From NCBI RefSeq assembly GCF_910591885.1, contig NW_025963548.1:5075501-5139500 (forward strand): a DNA stretch of 64,000 bases. The letters run 5' to 3'. Source of the DNA: Bombus terrestris (lineage: Eukaryota; Arthropoda; Insecta; Hymenoptera; Apidae). How positions within the stretch are numbered: position 1 is the first letter of the stretch; every line of letters starts with the position of its first letter. The translations under genes were made by a program, and so were the position numbers. Positions 24,230-40,686 of the stretch are shown here, piece by piece. Below the pieces are notes generated by a model. The model saw only the letters and a list, made by a program, of their open reading frames with translations. It had not been told where the DNA came from and ran no database searches.

Positions 24230-25270
24230 ATTGCATCACTATATGACGTATAACGTTTTGTACTATTACGTAATGACGTATAACGTTATATTGCATCACT
24301 ATAGGACGTATAACGTTATATACTACTACGTTGTAGCGTATAACGGTATATTGCACAATTATATGATGTATAACGTTATATTGCATACCTATAGGACGTA
24401 TAACGTTATATTGCATCACTATATAAAGTATAACGTTATACACTATTACGTTATAACGTATAACATTATATTGCATCACTATTGTACGGATAACGTTATA
24501 TACTATTACGTTATGACGTATAACGCTATATTGTGTCACCATGTGACGTATAACGCTTTGAACTAATGCGTAATAACGTATAGCGTTACATTGCATCACT
24601 ATATGAAGTATACCGTTATGATCTATCACATTATAAAGTATAACGTTATATTGCATCACTATAGCACGTATAGCGTCATATACTATTGTCTTATAATGTA
24701 TAACGGCATATTGCGTCACTATATGACGTATAACGTTATGTACTACTCCGTTATGAATGAATAACGTTATATTGCATCACTATATGACGTATAACGTTAT
24801 ATACTATTGCGCTATGAAGGAATAACGTTATATTGCATCACTATAGGACGTATAACGTTATATACTACTACGTTGTAACGTATAACGGTATATTGCACCA
24901 TTATATGATGTATAACGTTATATTGCATCACCATGTGACGTATAACGTTTTAAACTAATACGTAATAACGTACAACGTTATATTGCATCACTATAGGACG
25001 TATAACGTTATATTGCATCACTATATGACGTATAACATTATATACTATTGCGCTATGAAGGAATAACTTTATATTGCATCACTACATGACGTATAACGTT
25101 ATATTACATTACTATAGGACGTATAATATTACAAACTATTGTGTTATAACGTCTAACGGTATATTGCACCACTATATGATGTATAACGGTATATTGCATC
25201 ACTATATGACGTATAACGTTTTGTACTATTACGTAATGACGTATAACGTTATATTGCACCTCTATAGGAC
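24230..25270 (+). repeat. 1.04-kb block matching 31,634-32,674
   Basis: The order of variants (TACTACGTTGTAGCG, GCACAATTATATGATG, TATACCTATAGGACG, ATTGTGTCACCATG) is the same as at 31,634-32,674, offset 7,404. The match stops near 25,270, where CATTATATTGCATCACTATTG replaces the partner's TGAAGTATACCG unit in sequence order. Confidence 0.82.
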
Positions 25271-25939
25271 GTATAACATTATATTGCATCACTATTGTAC
25301 GTATAACGTTATATACTATTACGTTATGACGCATAACGCTATATTGCATCACTATATGACGTATAACGTTTTGTACTATTACGTAATAACGTATAACGTT
25401 ATATTGCATCACTACAGGACGTAAAACGTTATATACTATAACGTTATGAAGGAAGAACGTTATATTGCATCTCTATATGACGTATACCGTTATCAACTAT
25501 GACGTTATTACACATAACGTTATATTGCGTTACTATAGGACGTATAAAATTATGAACTATTACATTATAACGCATAAAGTTATATTTCATCACTATACAA
25601 CGTATAACGTTATGTACTATTACGTAATAACGTATAACGTTATATTGCATCACTATTGGACGTATAACGCTTCATTGCATCACCATGTGACATATAACGT
25701 TTTGAACTAATACGTAATAACGTATAGCGTTACATTGCATCACTATAGGACGTATAACGTTGTATACTTTTACGTTATAACGTATAACGTCGTATTGCAT
25801 CACTATAGGACGTATAGCGTTATATACTAATGCGTTATAATGTATAACGGTATATTGCATCACTATATGACGTATAACGTTATGAACTATTACGTTATAA
25901 CGCATGACGTTATATTGCATGACTATAGGACGTATAACG

Positions 25940-26631
25940 TTATATACTATAACGATATGAAGGAAGAACGTTGTATTGCATCTCTATATGACGTATACCG
26001 TTATGAACTATGACGTTATTACACATAACGTTGTATTGCGTTACTATAGGACGTATAACATTATGAACTATTACATTATAACGCATAACGTTATATTGCA
26101 TCACTATATGACGTATAACGTTTTGTACTATTACGTAATAACGTATAACGTTATATTGCATCACTATAGGACGTATAATGTTATATTGTATCACCATATG
26201 AAGTATACCGTTATGAACTATTACATTATAACTTATAGCGTTATATTGCATCACCATGTGACGCATAACGTTATGAACTACTACGTTATAACGTGTAACG
26301 TTATAGTGCACCACCATATGACGTATATTGTTTTGTACTATTACTTAATGACTTCTACCGTTACATTGCATCTCTATATGACGTATAACATTATATTGCA
26401 TCACCATATGACGTATAACGTTATGAACTATGGCGTTATAACACATAACGTTATATTGCATCACTATAGGACGTATAACGTTATATTATATCATTATGTG
26501 ACGTATAACGTTATACACTATTGCGCTATGAAGTTATAACTTTATATTGCATCACTATATGACGTATAACGTTTTGTACTATTACGTAATAACGTATAAC
26601 GTTATATTGCATGACTATAGGACGTATAACG
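25940..26631 (+). repeat. 692-bp cassette, instance 2
   Basis: A full-length instance that begins GAAGAACGTTGTATTGC instead of the usual GTTATATTGC and has CTTATAGCGTTATATTGC. It is followed directly by the 1,324-bp unit, whose first 270 bp repeat the cassette start at an offset of 692. Confidence 0.85.
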
Positions 26632-27955
26632 TTATATACTATAACGATATGAAGGAAGAACGTTATATTGCATCTCTATATGACGTATACCGTTATGAAC
26701 TATGACGTTATTACACATAACGTTGTATTGCGTTACTATAGGACGTATAACATTATGAACTATTACATTATAACGCATAACGTTATATTGCATCACTATA
26801 TGACGTATAACGTTTTGTACTATTACGTAATAACGTATAACGTTATATTGCATCACTATAGGATGTATAACGTTATAAACTATTGTGTTATAGTGTATAA
26901 CGGTATAATGCACCACTATATGATGTGTAACGTTATATTGCATCACTGTATGACGTATAACGTTATGTACTATTCCGTTATGAATGATTAACGTTATATT
27001 GCATCACTATAGGACGTATAACGTTATATTGCATCACTATATGAAGTATACCGTTATGATCTATCATGTTATAACGTATAACGTTATATTGCATCACTAT
27101 AGGACGTATAGCGTCATATACTATTGCGTTATAATATATAATGGTATAATGCATTACTATATGACGTATAACATTATGAACTATTACGTTATAACGTATA
27201 ACATTATATTGCACCACTATTGTACGTATAACGTTATATACTATTACGTTATGACGTATAACGGTATATTGCATCACTATATGACGTATAACGTTTTGTA
27301 CTATTGCGTAATAACGTATAACGTTATATTGCATCACTATAGGACGTATAACGTTATATTACATTACTATAGGACGTATAATGTTATAAACTATTGTGTT
27401 ATAATGTCTAACCTCATACTGCACCACTATATGATGTATAACGGTATATTGCATCACTATATGACGTATGAGGTTATGTACTATTACGTAATAACGTATA
27501 ACGTTATATTGCATCACTATAGGACGTATAACGTTATAAACAATTGTGTTATAATGTATAACGGTATATTGCACCACTATATGATGTATAACATTATATT
27601 GCATCACTGTATGACGTATAACGTTATGTACTATTCCGTTATGAATGATTAACGTTATATTGCATCACTATATGACGTATAACGTTATATTGCATCACTA
27701 TGTGACGTATAACGTTATATACTACTGCGCTATGAAGGAATAACTTTATATTGCATCACTATATGACGTATAACGTTATATTACATTACTATAGGACGTA
27801 TAATGTTATAAACTATTGTGTTATAATGTCTAACGGTATATTGCACCACTATATGATATATAACGGTATATTGCATCACTATATGACGTATAACGTTTTG
27901 TACTATTACGTAATAACGTATAACGTTATATTGCATGACAATAGGACGTATAACG
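26632..27955 (+). repeat. 1,324-bp higher-order unit, copy 1 of the first set
   Basis: The unit runs from one ACGATATGAAGGAAG junction to the next. It includes AGTGTATAACGGTATAATG, TGATCTATCATG, the TGAGGTTATG monomer and CTACTGCGCTATGAAGG. The next unit begins without a gap at 27,956. Confidence 0.88.
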
Positions 27956-29279
27956 TTATATACTATAACGATATGAAGGAAGAACGTTATATTGCATCTC
28001 TATATGACGTATAACGTTATGAACTATGACGTTATTACACATAACGTTGTATTGCGTTACTATAGGACGTATAACATTATGAACTATTACATTATAACGC
28101 ATAACGTTATATTGCATCACTATATGACGTATAACGTTTTGTACTATTACGTAATAACGTATAACGTTATATTGCATCACTATAGGATGTATAACGTTAT
28201 AAACTATTGTGTTATAGTGTATAACGGTATAATGCACCACTATATGATGTGTAACGTTATATTGCATCACTGTATGACGTATAACGTTATGTACTATTCC
28301 GTTATGAATGATTAACGTTATATTGCATCACTATAGGACGTATAACGTTATATTGCATCACTATATGAAGTATACCGTTATGATCTATCATGTTATAACG
28401 TATAACGTTATATTGCATCACTATAGGACGTATAGCGTCATATACTATTGCGTTATAATATATAATGGTATAATGCATTACTATATGACGTATAACATTA
28501 TGAACTATTACGTTATAACGTATAACATTATATTGCACCACTATTGTACGTATAACGTTATATACTATTACGTTATGACGTATAACGGTATATTGCATCA
28601 CTATATGACGTATAACGTTTTGTACTATTGCGTAATAACGTATAACGTTATATTGCATCACTATAGGACGTATAACGTTATATTACATTACTATAGGACG
28701 TATAATGTTATAAACTATTGTGTTATAATGTCTAACCTCATACTGCACCACTATATGATGTATAACGGTATATTGCATCACTATATGACGTATGAGGTTA
28801 TGTACTATTACGTAATAACGTATAACGTTATATTGCATCACTATAGGACGTATAACGTTATAAACAATTGTGTTATAATGTATAACGGTATATTGCACCA
28901 CTATATGATGTATAACATTATATTGCATCACTGTATGACGTATAACGTTATGTACTATTCCGTTATGAATGATTAACGTTATATTGCATCACTATATGAC
29001 GTATAACGTTATATTGCATCACTATGTGACGTATAACGTTATATACTACTGCGCTATGAAGGAATAACTTTATATTGCATCACTATATGACGTATAACGT
29101 TATATTACATTACTATAGGACGTATAATGTTATAAACTATTGTGTTATAATGTCTAACGGTATATTGCACCACTATATGATATATAACGGTATATTGCAT
29201 CACTATATGACGTATAACGTTTTGTACTATTACGTAATAACGTATAACGTTATATTGCATGACAATAGGACGTATAACG
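27956..29279 (+). repeat. 1,324-bp higher-order unit, copy 2 of the first set
   Basis: It repeats 26,632-27,955. Near the start it has TATAACGTTATGAAC where the first has TATACCGTTATGAAC. From 29,280 the pattern restarts for about 0.2 kb and then switches to a 692-bp cassette. Confidence 0.88.
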
Positions 29280-29965
29280 TTATATACTATAACGATATGA
29301 AGGAAGAACGTTATATTGCATCTCTATATGACGTATAACGTTATGAACTATGACGTTATTACACATAACGTTGTATTGCGTTACTATAGCACGTATAACA
29401 TTATGAACTATTACATTATAACGCATAACGTTATATTGCATCACTATATGACGTATAACGTTTTGTACTATTACGTAATAACGTATAACGTTATATTGCA
29501 TCACTATAGGACGTATAATGTTATATTGCATCACCATATGAAGTATACCGTTATGAACTATTACATTAAAACGTATAACGTTATATTGCATCACCATGTG
29601 ACGCATAACGTTATGAACTACTACGTCATAACGTGTAACGTTATAGTGCACCACTATATGACGTATATTGTTCTGTACTATTACTTAATGATTTCTACCG
29701 TTACATTGCATCTCTATATGACGTATAACATAATATTGCATCACTATATGACGTATAACGTTATGAACTATGGCGTTATAACACATAACGTTATATTGCA
29801 TCACTATAGGACGTATAACGTTATATTATATCATTATATGTCGTATAGCGTTATATACTATTGCGCTATGAAGTTATATCTTTATATTGCATCACTATAT
29901 GTCCTATAGCGTTTTGTACTATTACGTAATAACGTATAACGTTATATTGCATCACTATAGGACGT
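29280..29965 (+). repeat. 692-bp cassette, instance 3
   Basis: It has the private variants TATAGCACGTATAACATT, ACATTAAAACG and AACATAATATTGC. Its end is altered to GTTATATCTTTATATTGC followed by TATGTCCTATAGCG. Confidence 0.82.
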
Positions 29966-31999
29966 ATAATGTTATATTGCATCACCATATGAAGTATACC
30001 GTTATGAACTATTACATTAAAACGTATAACGTTATATTGCATCACTATAGGACGTATAACGTTATAAACTATTGTGTTATAGTGTATAACGGTATATTGC
30101 ACCACTATATGATGTGTAACGTTATATTGCATCACTATATGACGTATAACGTTATTTACTATTCCGTTATAAAAGAATAACGTTATATTGCATCACTATA
30201 TGACGTATAACGTTATATTGCATCACTATAGGACGTAAAACGTTATATACTATAACGTTATGAAGGAAGAACGTTATATTGCATCTCTATATGACGTATA
30301 CCGTTATGAATTATGACGTTATAACACATAACGTTATATTGCATCACTATATGACGTATAACGTTTTGTACTATTACGTAATGACGTATAACGTTATATT
30401 GCACGACTATAGGTCGTATAACGTTATATACTATAACGTTGTGAAGGAAGAACGTTATATTGCATCGCTATATGTCGTATACCGTTATGATCTATCATGT
30501 TATAACGTATAACGTTATATGGCATCACGATAGGACGTATAGCGTCATATACTATTGCGATAATATATATAATGGTATAATGCATTACTATATGACGTAT
30601 AACATTATGAACTATTACGTTATAACGTATAACATAATATTGCATCACTATTGTACGTATAACGTTATATACTATTACGTTATGACGTATAACGGTATAT
30701 TGCATCACTATATGACGTATAACGTTTTATACTATTGCGTAATAACGTATAACGTTATATTGCATCACTATAGGACGTGTAACGTTATAAACAATTGTGT
30801 TATAATGTATAACGGTATATTGCACCACTATATGATGTATAACATTATATTGCATCACTGTATGACGTATAACGTTATGTACTATTCCGTTATGAATGAT
30901 TAACGTTATATTGCATCACTATATGACGTACAACGTTATATTGCATCACTATGTGACGTATAACGTTATATACTACTGCGCTATGAAGCAATAACTTTAT
31001 ATTGCATCACTATATGACGTATAACGTTATAAAACATTACTATAGGACGTATAATGTTATAAACTATTGTGTTATAATGTCTAACGGTATATTGCACCAC
31101 TATATGATATATAACGGTATATTGCATCACTATATGACGTATAACGTTTTATACTATTGCGTAATAACGTATAACGTTATATTGCATCACTATAGGACGT
31201 ATAACGTTATAAACAATTGTGTTATAATGTATAACGGTATATTGCACCACTATATGATGTATAACAATATATTGCATCACTGTATGACGTATAACGTTAT
31301 GTACTATTCCGTTATGAATGATTAACGTTATATTGCATCACTATAGGACGTATAACGTTATAAACAATTGTGTTATAGTGTATAACGGTATATTGCACCA
31401 CTATATGATGTGTAACGTTATATTGCATCACTATATGACGTATAACGTTATTTACTATTCCGTTATAAAAGAATAACGTTATATTGCATCACTATATGAC
31501 GTATAACGTTATATTGCATCACTATAGGACGTAAAACGTTATATACTATAACGTTATGAAGGAAGAACGTTATATTGCATCTCTATATGACGTATACCGT
31601 TATGAATTATGACGTTATAACACATAACGTTATATTGCATCACTATATGACGTATAACGTTTTGTACTATTACGTAATGACGTATAACGTTATATTGCAT
31701 CACTATAGGACGTATAACGTTATATACTACTACGTTGTAGCGTATAACGGTATATTGCACAATTATATGATGTATAACGTTATATTGCATACCTATAGGA
31801 CGTATAACGTTATATTGCATCACTATATAAAGTATAACGTTATACACTATTACGTTATAACGTATAACATTATATTGCATCACTATTGTACGGATAACGT
31901 TATATACTATTACGTTATGACGTATAACGCTATATTGTGTCACCATGTGACGTATAACGCTTTGCACTAATGCGTAATAACGTATAGCGTTACATTGCA

Positions 32000-33353
32000 T
32001 CACTATATGAAGTATACCGTTATGATCTATCACATTATAACGTATAACGTTATATTGCATCACTATAGCACGTATAGCGTCATATACTATTGTGTTATAA
32101 TGTATAACGGCATATTGCGTCACTATATGACGTATAACGTTATGTACTACTCCGTTATGAATGAATAACGTTATATTGCATCACTATATGACGTATAACG
32201 TTATATACTATTGCGCTATGAAGGAATAACGTTATATTGCATCACTATAGGACGTATAACGTTATATACTACTACGTTGTAACGTATAACGGTATATTGC
32301 ACCATTATATGATGTATAACGTTATATTGCATCACCATGTGACGTATAACGTTTTGAACTAATACGTAATAACGTACAACGTTATATTGCATCACTATAG
32401 GACGTATAACGTTATATTGCATCACTATATGACGTATAACATTATATACTATTGCGCTATGAAGGAATAACTTTATATTGCATCACTACATGACGTATAA
32501 CGTTATATTACATTACTATAGGACGTATAATATTACAAACTATTGTGTTATAACGTCTAACGGTATATTGCACCACTATATGATGTATAACGGTATATTG
32601 CATCACTATATGACGTATAACGTTTTGTACTATTACGTAATGACGTATAACGTTATATTGCACCTCTATAGGACGTATAACGTTATATTGCATCACTATA
32701 TGAAGTATACCGTTATGATCTATCACATTATAACGTATAACGTTATATTGCATCACTATAGGACGTATAGCGTCATATACTATTGTGTTATAATGTATAA
32801 CGGCATATTGCGTCACTATATGACGTATAACGTTATGTACTACTCCGTTATGAATGAATAACGTTATATTGCATCACTATATGACGTATAACGTTATATA
32901 CTATTGCGCTATGAAGGAATAACGTTATATTGCATCACTAAAGGACGTATAACGTTATATACTACTACGTTGTAACGTATAACGGTATATTGCACCATTA
33001 TATGATGTATAACGTTATATTGCATCACCATGTGACGTATAACGTTTTGAACTAATACGTAATACCGTACAACGTTATATTGCATCACTATAGGACGTAT
33101 AACGTTATATTGCATCACTATATGACGTATAACATTATATACTATTGCGCTATGAAGGAATAACTTTATATTGCATCACTACATGACGTATAACGTTATA
33201 TTACATTACTATAGGACGTATAATGTTACAAACTATTGTGTTATAACGTCTAACGGTATATTGCACCACTATATGATGTATAACGGTATATTGCATCACT
33301 ATATGACGTATAACGTTTTGTACTATTACGTAATGACGTATAACGTTATATTG
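32000..33353 (+). repeat. 693-bp tandem pair
   Basis: The stretch 32,000-32,692 is repeated from 32,693 to about 33,353 with a period of 693 bp. The order TGATCTATCAC, TACTCCGTTATGAATG, GCGCTATGAAGG, CTACTACGTTGTAACG is kept. The second copy ends at CACGACTATAGGTCG. The pair is copied again at about 38,199-39,552 inside the second 6,199-bp unit. Confidence 0.85.
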
Positions 33354-34487
33354 CACGACTATAGGTCGTATAACGTTATATACTATAACGTTGTGATGGA
33401 AGAACGTTATATTGCATCGCTATATGACGTATACCTTTATGAAATATGACGTTATTACACATAACGTTATATTGCGTTACTATAGGACGTATAACGTTAT
33501 ATTGCATCACTATATGAAGTATACCGTTATGATCTATCATGTTATAACGTATAACGTTATATTGCGTCACTATATGACGTATAACGTTTTGTACTATTAC
33601 GTAATAACGTATAACGCTATATTGCACCTCTATAGGACGTATAACGTTATATTGCATCACTATATGAAGTATACCGTTATGATCTATCACGTTATAACGT
33701 ATAACGTTATATTGCATCACTATAGGACGTATAGCGTCATATACTATTGCGTTATAATATATAACGGTATAATGCATTACTATATGACGTAAAACATTAT
33801 GAACTATTACGTTATAACGTATAACATTATATTGCATCACTATTGTACGTATAACGTTATATACTATTACGTTATGACGCATAACGCTATATTGCATCAC
33901 TATATGACGTATAACGTTTTGTACTATTACGTAATAACGTATAACGTTATATTGCATCACTACAGGACGTAAAACGTTATATACTATAACGTTATGAAGG
34001 AAGAACGTTATATTGCATCTCTATATGACGTATACCGTTATCAACTATGACGTTATTACACATAACGTTATATTGCGTTACTATAGGACGTATAAAATTA
34101 TGAACTATTACATTATAACGCATAAAGTTATATTTCATCACTATACAACGTATAACGTTATGTACTATTACGTAATAACGTATAACGTTATATTGCATCA
34201 CTATTGGACGTATAACGCTTCATTGCATCACCATGTGACATATAACGTTTTGAACTAATACGTAATAACGTATAGCGTTACATTGCATCACTATAGGACG
34301 TATAACGTTGTATACTTTTACGTTATAACGTATAACGTCGTATTGCATCACTATAGGACGTATAGCGTTATATACTAATGCGTTATAATGTATAACGGTA
34401 TATTGCATCACTATATGACGTATAACGTTATGAACTATTACGTTATAACGCATGACGTTATATTGCATGACTATAGGACGTATAACG

Positions 34488-35179
34488 TTATATACTATAA
34501 CGATATGAAGGAAGAACGTTGTATTGCATCTCTATATGACGTATACCGTTATGAACTATGACGTTATTACACATAACGTTGTATTGCGTTACTATAGGAC
34601 GTATAACATTATGAACTATTACATTATAACGCATAACGTTATATTGCATCACTATATGACGTATAACGTTTTGTACTATTACGTAATAACGTATAACGTT
34701 ATATTGCATCACTATAGGACGTATAATGTTATATTGTATCACCATATGAAGTATACCGTTATGAACTATTACATTATAACTTATAGCGTTATATTGCATC
34801 ACCATGTGACGCATAACGTTATGAACTACTACGTTATAACGTGTAACGTTATAGTGCACCACCATATGACGTATATTGTTTTGTACTATTACTTAATGAC
34901 TTCTACCGTTACATTGCATCTCTATATGACGTATAACATTATATTGCATCACCATATGACGTATAACGTTATGAACTATGGCGTTATAACACATAACGTT
35001 ATATTGCATCACTATAGGACGTATAACGTTATATTATATCATTATGTGACGTATAACGTTATACACTATTGCGCTATGAAGTTATAACTTTATATTGCAT
35101 CACTATATGACGTATAACGTTTTGTACTATTACGTAATAACGTATAACGTTATATTGCATGACTATAGGACGTATAACG
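34488..35179 (+). repeat. 692-bp cassette, instance 4
   Basis: It equals instance 2 at an offset of 8,548, including the GTTGTATTGCATCTC start. Confidence 0.85.
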
Positions 35180-36503
35180 TTATATACTATAACGATATGA
35201 AGGAAGAACGTTATATTGCATCTCTATATGACGTATACCGTTATGAACTATGACGTTATTACACATAACGTTGTATTGCGTTACTATAGGACGTATAACA
35301 TTATGAACTATTACATTATAACGCATAACGTTATATTGCATCACTATATGACGTATAACGTTTTGTACTATTACGTAATAACGTATAACGTTATATTGCA
35401 TCACTATAGGATGTATAACGTTATAAACTATTGTGTTATAGTGTATAACGGTATAATGCACCACTATATGATGTGTAACGTTATATTGCATCACTGTATG
35501 ACGTATAACGTTATGTACTATTCCGTTATGAATGATTAACGTTATATTGCATCACTATAGGACGTATAACGTTATATTGCATCACTATATGAAGTATACC
35601 GTTATGATCTATCATGTTATAACGTATAACGTTATATTGCATCACTATAGGACGTATAGCGTCATATACTATTGCGTTATAATATATAATGGTATAATGC
35701 ATTACTATATGACGTATAACATTATGAACTATTACGTTATAACGTATAACATTATATTGCACCACTATTGTACGTATAACGTTATATACTATTACGTTAT
35801 GACGTATAACGGTATATTGCATCACTATATGACGTATAACGTTTTGTACTATTGCGTAATAACGTATAACGTTATATTGCATCACTATAGGACGTATAAC
35901 GTTATATTACATTACTATAGGACGTATAATGTTATAAACTATTGTGTTATAATGTCTAACCTCATACTGCACCACTATATGATGTATAACGGTATATTGC
36001 ATCACTATATGACGTATGAGGTTATGTACTATTACGTAATAACGTATAACGTTATATTGCATCACTATAGGACGTATAACGTTATAAACAATTGTGTTAT
36101 AATGTATAACGGTATATTGCACCACTATATGATGTATAACATTATATTGCATCACTGTATGACGTATAACGTTATGTACTATTCCGTTATGAATGATTAA
36201 CGTTATATTGCATCACTATATGACGTATAACGTTATATTGCATCACTATGTGACGTATAACGTTATATACTACTGCGCTATGAAGGAATAACTTTATATT
36301 GCATCACTATATGACGTGTAACGTTATATTACATTACTATAGGACGTATAATGTTATAAACTATTGTGTTATAATGTCTAACGGTATATTGCACCACTAT
36401 ATGATATATAACGGTATATTGCATCACTATATGACGTATAACGTTTTGTACTATTACGTAATAACGTATAACGTTATATTGCATGACAATAGGACGTATA
36501 ACG
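35180..36503 (+). repeat. 1,324-bp unit, copy 1 of the second set
   Basis: It matches 26,632-27,955 (offset 8,548) and 41,379-42,702 (offset 6,199). It carries a private GACGTGTAACG variant at 36,318. A second unit starts at 36,504 and is cut after about 1.04 kb by the 6,199-bp junction near 37,546. Confidence 0.88.
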
Positions 36504-39500
36504 TTATATACTATAACGATATGAAGGAAGAACGTTATATTGCATCTCTATATGACGTATAACGTTATGAACTATGACGTTATTACACATAACGTTGTAT
36601 TGCGTTACTATAGGACGTATAACATTATGAACTATTACATTATAACGCATAACGTTATATTGCATCACTATATGACGTATAACGTTTTGTACTATTACGT
36701 AATAACGTATAACGTTATATTGCATCACTATAGGATGTATAACGTTATAAACTATTGTGTTATAGTGTATAACGGTATAATGCACCACTATATGATGTGT
36801 AACGTTATATTGCATCACTGTATGACGTATAACGTTATGTACTATTCCGTTATGAATGATTAACGTTATATTGCATCACTATAGGACGTATAACGTTATA
36901 TTGCATCACTATATGAAGTATACCGTTATGATCTATCATGTTATAACGTATAACGTTATATTGCATCACTATAGGACGTATAGCGTCATATACTATTGCG
37001 TTATAATATATAATGGTATAATGCATTACTATATGACGTATAACATTATGAACTATTACGTTATAACGTATAACATTATATTGCACCACTATTGTACGTA
37101 TAACGTTATATACTATTACGTTATGACGTATAACGGTATATTGCATCACTATATGACGTATAACGTTTTGTACTATTGCGTAATAACGTATAACGTTATA
37201 TTGCATCACTATAGGACGTATAACGTTATATTACATTACTATAGGACGTATAATGTTATAAACTATTGTGTTATAATGTCTAACCTCATACTGCACCACT
37301 ATATGATGTATAACGGTATATTGCATCACTATATGACGTATGAGGTTATGTACTATTACGTAATAACGTATAACGTTATATTGCATCACTATAGGACGTA
37401 TAACGTTATAAACAATTGTGTTATAATGTATAACGGTATATTGCACCACTATATGATGTATAACAATATATTGCATCACTGTATGACGTATAACGTTATG
37501 TACTATTCCGTTATGAATGATTAACGTTATATTGCATCACTATAGGACGTATAACGTTATAAACAATTGTGTTATAGTGTATAACGGTATATTGCACCAC
37601 TATATGATGTGTAACGTTATATTGCATCACTATATGACGTATAACGTTATTTACTATTCCGTTATAAAAGAATAACGTTATATTGCATCACTATATGACG
37701 TATAACGTTATATTGCATCACTATAGGACGTAAAACGTTATATACTATAACGTTATGAAGGAAGAACGTTATATTGCATCTCTATATGACGTATACCGTT
37801 ATGAATTATGACGTTATAACACATAACGTTATATTGCATCACTATATGACGTATAACGTTTTGTACTATTACGTAATGACGTATAACGTTATATTGCATC
37901 ACTATAGGACGTATAACGTTATATACTACTACGTTGTAGCGTATAACGGTATATTGCACAATTATATGATGTATAACGTTATATTGCATACCTATAGGAC
38001 GTATAACGTTATATTGCATCACTATATAAAGTATAACGTTATACACTATTACGTTATAACGTATAACATTATATTGCATCACTATTGTACGGATAACGTT
38101 ATATACTATTACGTTATGACGTATAACGCTATATTGTGTCACCATGTGACGTATAACGCTTTGAACTAATGCGTAATAACGTATAGCGTTACATTGCATC
38201 ACTATATGAAGTATACCGTTATGATCTATCACATTATAACGTATAACGTTATATTGCATCACTATAGCACGTATAGCGTCATATACTATTGTGTTATAAT
38301 GTATAACGGCATATTGCGTCACTATATGACGTATAACGTTATGTACTACTCCGTTATGAATGAATAACGTTATATTGCATCACTATATGACGTATAACGT
38401 TATATACTATTGCGCTATGAAGGAATAACGTTATATTGCATCACTATAGGACGTATAACGTTATATACTACTACGTTGTAACGTATAACGGTATATTGCA
38501 CCATTATATGATGTATAACGTTATATTGCATCACCATGTGACGTATAACGTTTTGAACTAATACGTAATAACGTACAACGTTATATTGCATCACTATAGG
38601 ACGTATAACGTTATATTGCATCACTATATGACGTATAACATTATATACTATTGCGCTATGAAGGAATAACTTTATATTGCATCACTACATGACGTATAAC
38701 GTTATATTACATTACTATAGGACGTATAATATTACAAACTATTGTGTTATAACGTCTAACGGTATATTGCACCACTATATGATGTATAACGGTATATTGC
38801 ATCACTATATGACGTATAACGTTTTGTACTATTACGTAATGACGTATAACGTTATATTGCACCTCTATAGGACGTATAACGTTATATTGCATCACTATAT
38901 GAAGTATACCGTTATGATCTATCACATTATAACGTATAACGTTATATTGCATCACTATAGGACGTATAGCGTCATATACTATTGTGTTATAATGTATAAC
39001 GGCATATTGCGTCACTATATGACGTATAACGTTATGTACTACTCCGTTATGAATGAATAACGTTATATTGCATCACTATATGACGTATAACGTTATATAC
39101 TATTGCGCTATGAAGGAATAACGTTATATTGCATCACTAAAGGACGTATAACGTTATATACTACTACGTTGTAACGTATAACGGTATATTGCACCATTAT
39201 ATGATGTATAACGTTATATTGCATCACCATGTGACGTATAACGTTTTGAACTAATACGTAATAACGTACAACGTTATATTGCATCACTATAGGACGTATA
39301 ACGTTATATTGCATCACTATATGACGTATAACATTATATACTATTGCGCTATGAAGGAATAACTTTATATTGCATCACTACATGACGTATAACGTTATAT
39401 TACATTACTATAGGACGTATAATGTTACAAACTATTGTGTTATAACGTCTAACGGTATATTGCACCACTATATGATGTATAACGGTATATTGCATCACTA

Positions 39501-40686
39501 TATGACGTATAACGTTTTGTACTATTACGTAATGACGTATAACGTTATATTGCACGACTATAGGTCGTATAACGTTATATACTATAACGTTGTGATGGAA
39601 GAACGTTATATTGCATCGCTATATGACGTATACCTTTATGAAATATGACGTTATTACACATAACGTTATATTGCGTTACTATAGGACGTATAACGTTATA
39701 TTGCATCACTATATGAAGTATACCGTTATGATCTATCATGTTATAACGTATAACGTTATATTGCGTCACTATATGACGTATAACGTTTTGTACTATTACG
39801 TAATAACGTATAACGCTATATTGCACCTCTATAGGACGTATAACGTTATATTGCATCACTATATGAAGTATACCGTTATGATCTATCACGTTATAACGTA
39901 TAACGTTATATTGCATCACTATAGGACGTATAGCGTCATATACTATTGCGTTATAATATATAACGGTATAATGCATTACTATATGACGTAAAACATTATG
40001 AACTATTACGTTATAACGTATAACATTATATTGCATCACTATTGTACGTATAACGTTATATACTATTACGTTATGACGCATAACGCTATATTGCATCACT
40101 ATATGACGTATAACGTTTTGTACTATTACGTAATAACGTATAACGTTATATTGCATCACTACAGGACGTAAAACGTTATATACTATAACGTTATGAAGGA
40201 AGAACGTTATATTGCATCTCTATATGACGTATACCGTTATCAACTATGACGTTATTACACATAACGTTATATTGCGTTACTATAGGACGTATAAAATTAT
40301 GAACTATTACATTATAACGCATAAAGTTATATTTCATCACTATACAACGTATAACGTTATGTACTATTACGTAATAACGTATAACGTTATATTGCATCAC
40401 TATTGGACGTATAACGCTTCATTGCATCACCATGTGACATATAACGTTTTGAACTAATACGTAATAACGTATAGCGTTACATTGCATCACTATAGGACGT
40501 ATAACGTTGTATACTTTTACGTTATAACGTATAACGTCGTATTGCATCACTATAGGACGTATAGCGTTATATACTAATGCGTTATAATGTATAACGGTAT
40601 ATTGCATCACTATATGACGTATAACGTTATGAACTATTACGTTATAACGCATGACGTTATATTGCATGACTATAGGACGTATAACG

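Larger units (their letters stand above)
25280..28998 (+). repeat. 3.7-kb block with a partner at 33,828-37,546 (offset 8,548)
   Basis: All markers of this block, including the GTTGTATTGCATCTC start of the 692-bp cassette and the TGAGGTTATGTAC monomer, recur 8,548 bp later. The right edge differs: this copy continues TATATGACG while the partner continues TATAGGACG into the next 6,199-bp unit. Confidence 0.9.
25384..31340 (+). repeat. 5.96-kb block, copy 1 (partner 40,131-46,087)
   Basis: The block matches 40,131-46,087 at a constant offset of 14,747 bp with no net indel. Its left 3.6 kb also matches 33,932-37,546 at an offset of 8,548. The sum 8,548 + 6,199 = 14,747 shows that the three copies are related by the 6,199-bp duplication. 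The right part (29.0-31.3 kb) is absent from the middle copy. Confidence 0.9.
31321..37519 (+). repeat. 6,199-bp higher-order unit, copy 1
   Basis: The unit starts at an ATTAACG junction that recurs at 37,520 and 43,719. All internal markers recur 6,199 bp later with no net indel. It nests the 693-bp tandem pair, a 692-bp cassette and about 1.8 copies of the 1,324-bp unit. Similarity to the next copy also extends left of 31,321 to about 31,160, sharing the AACAATATATTGC variant, so the chosen boundary is one of several possible phases. Confidence 0.92.
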
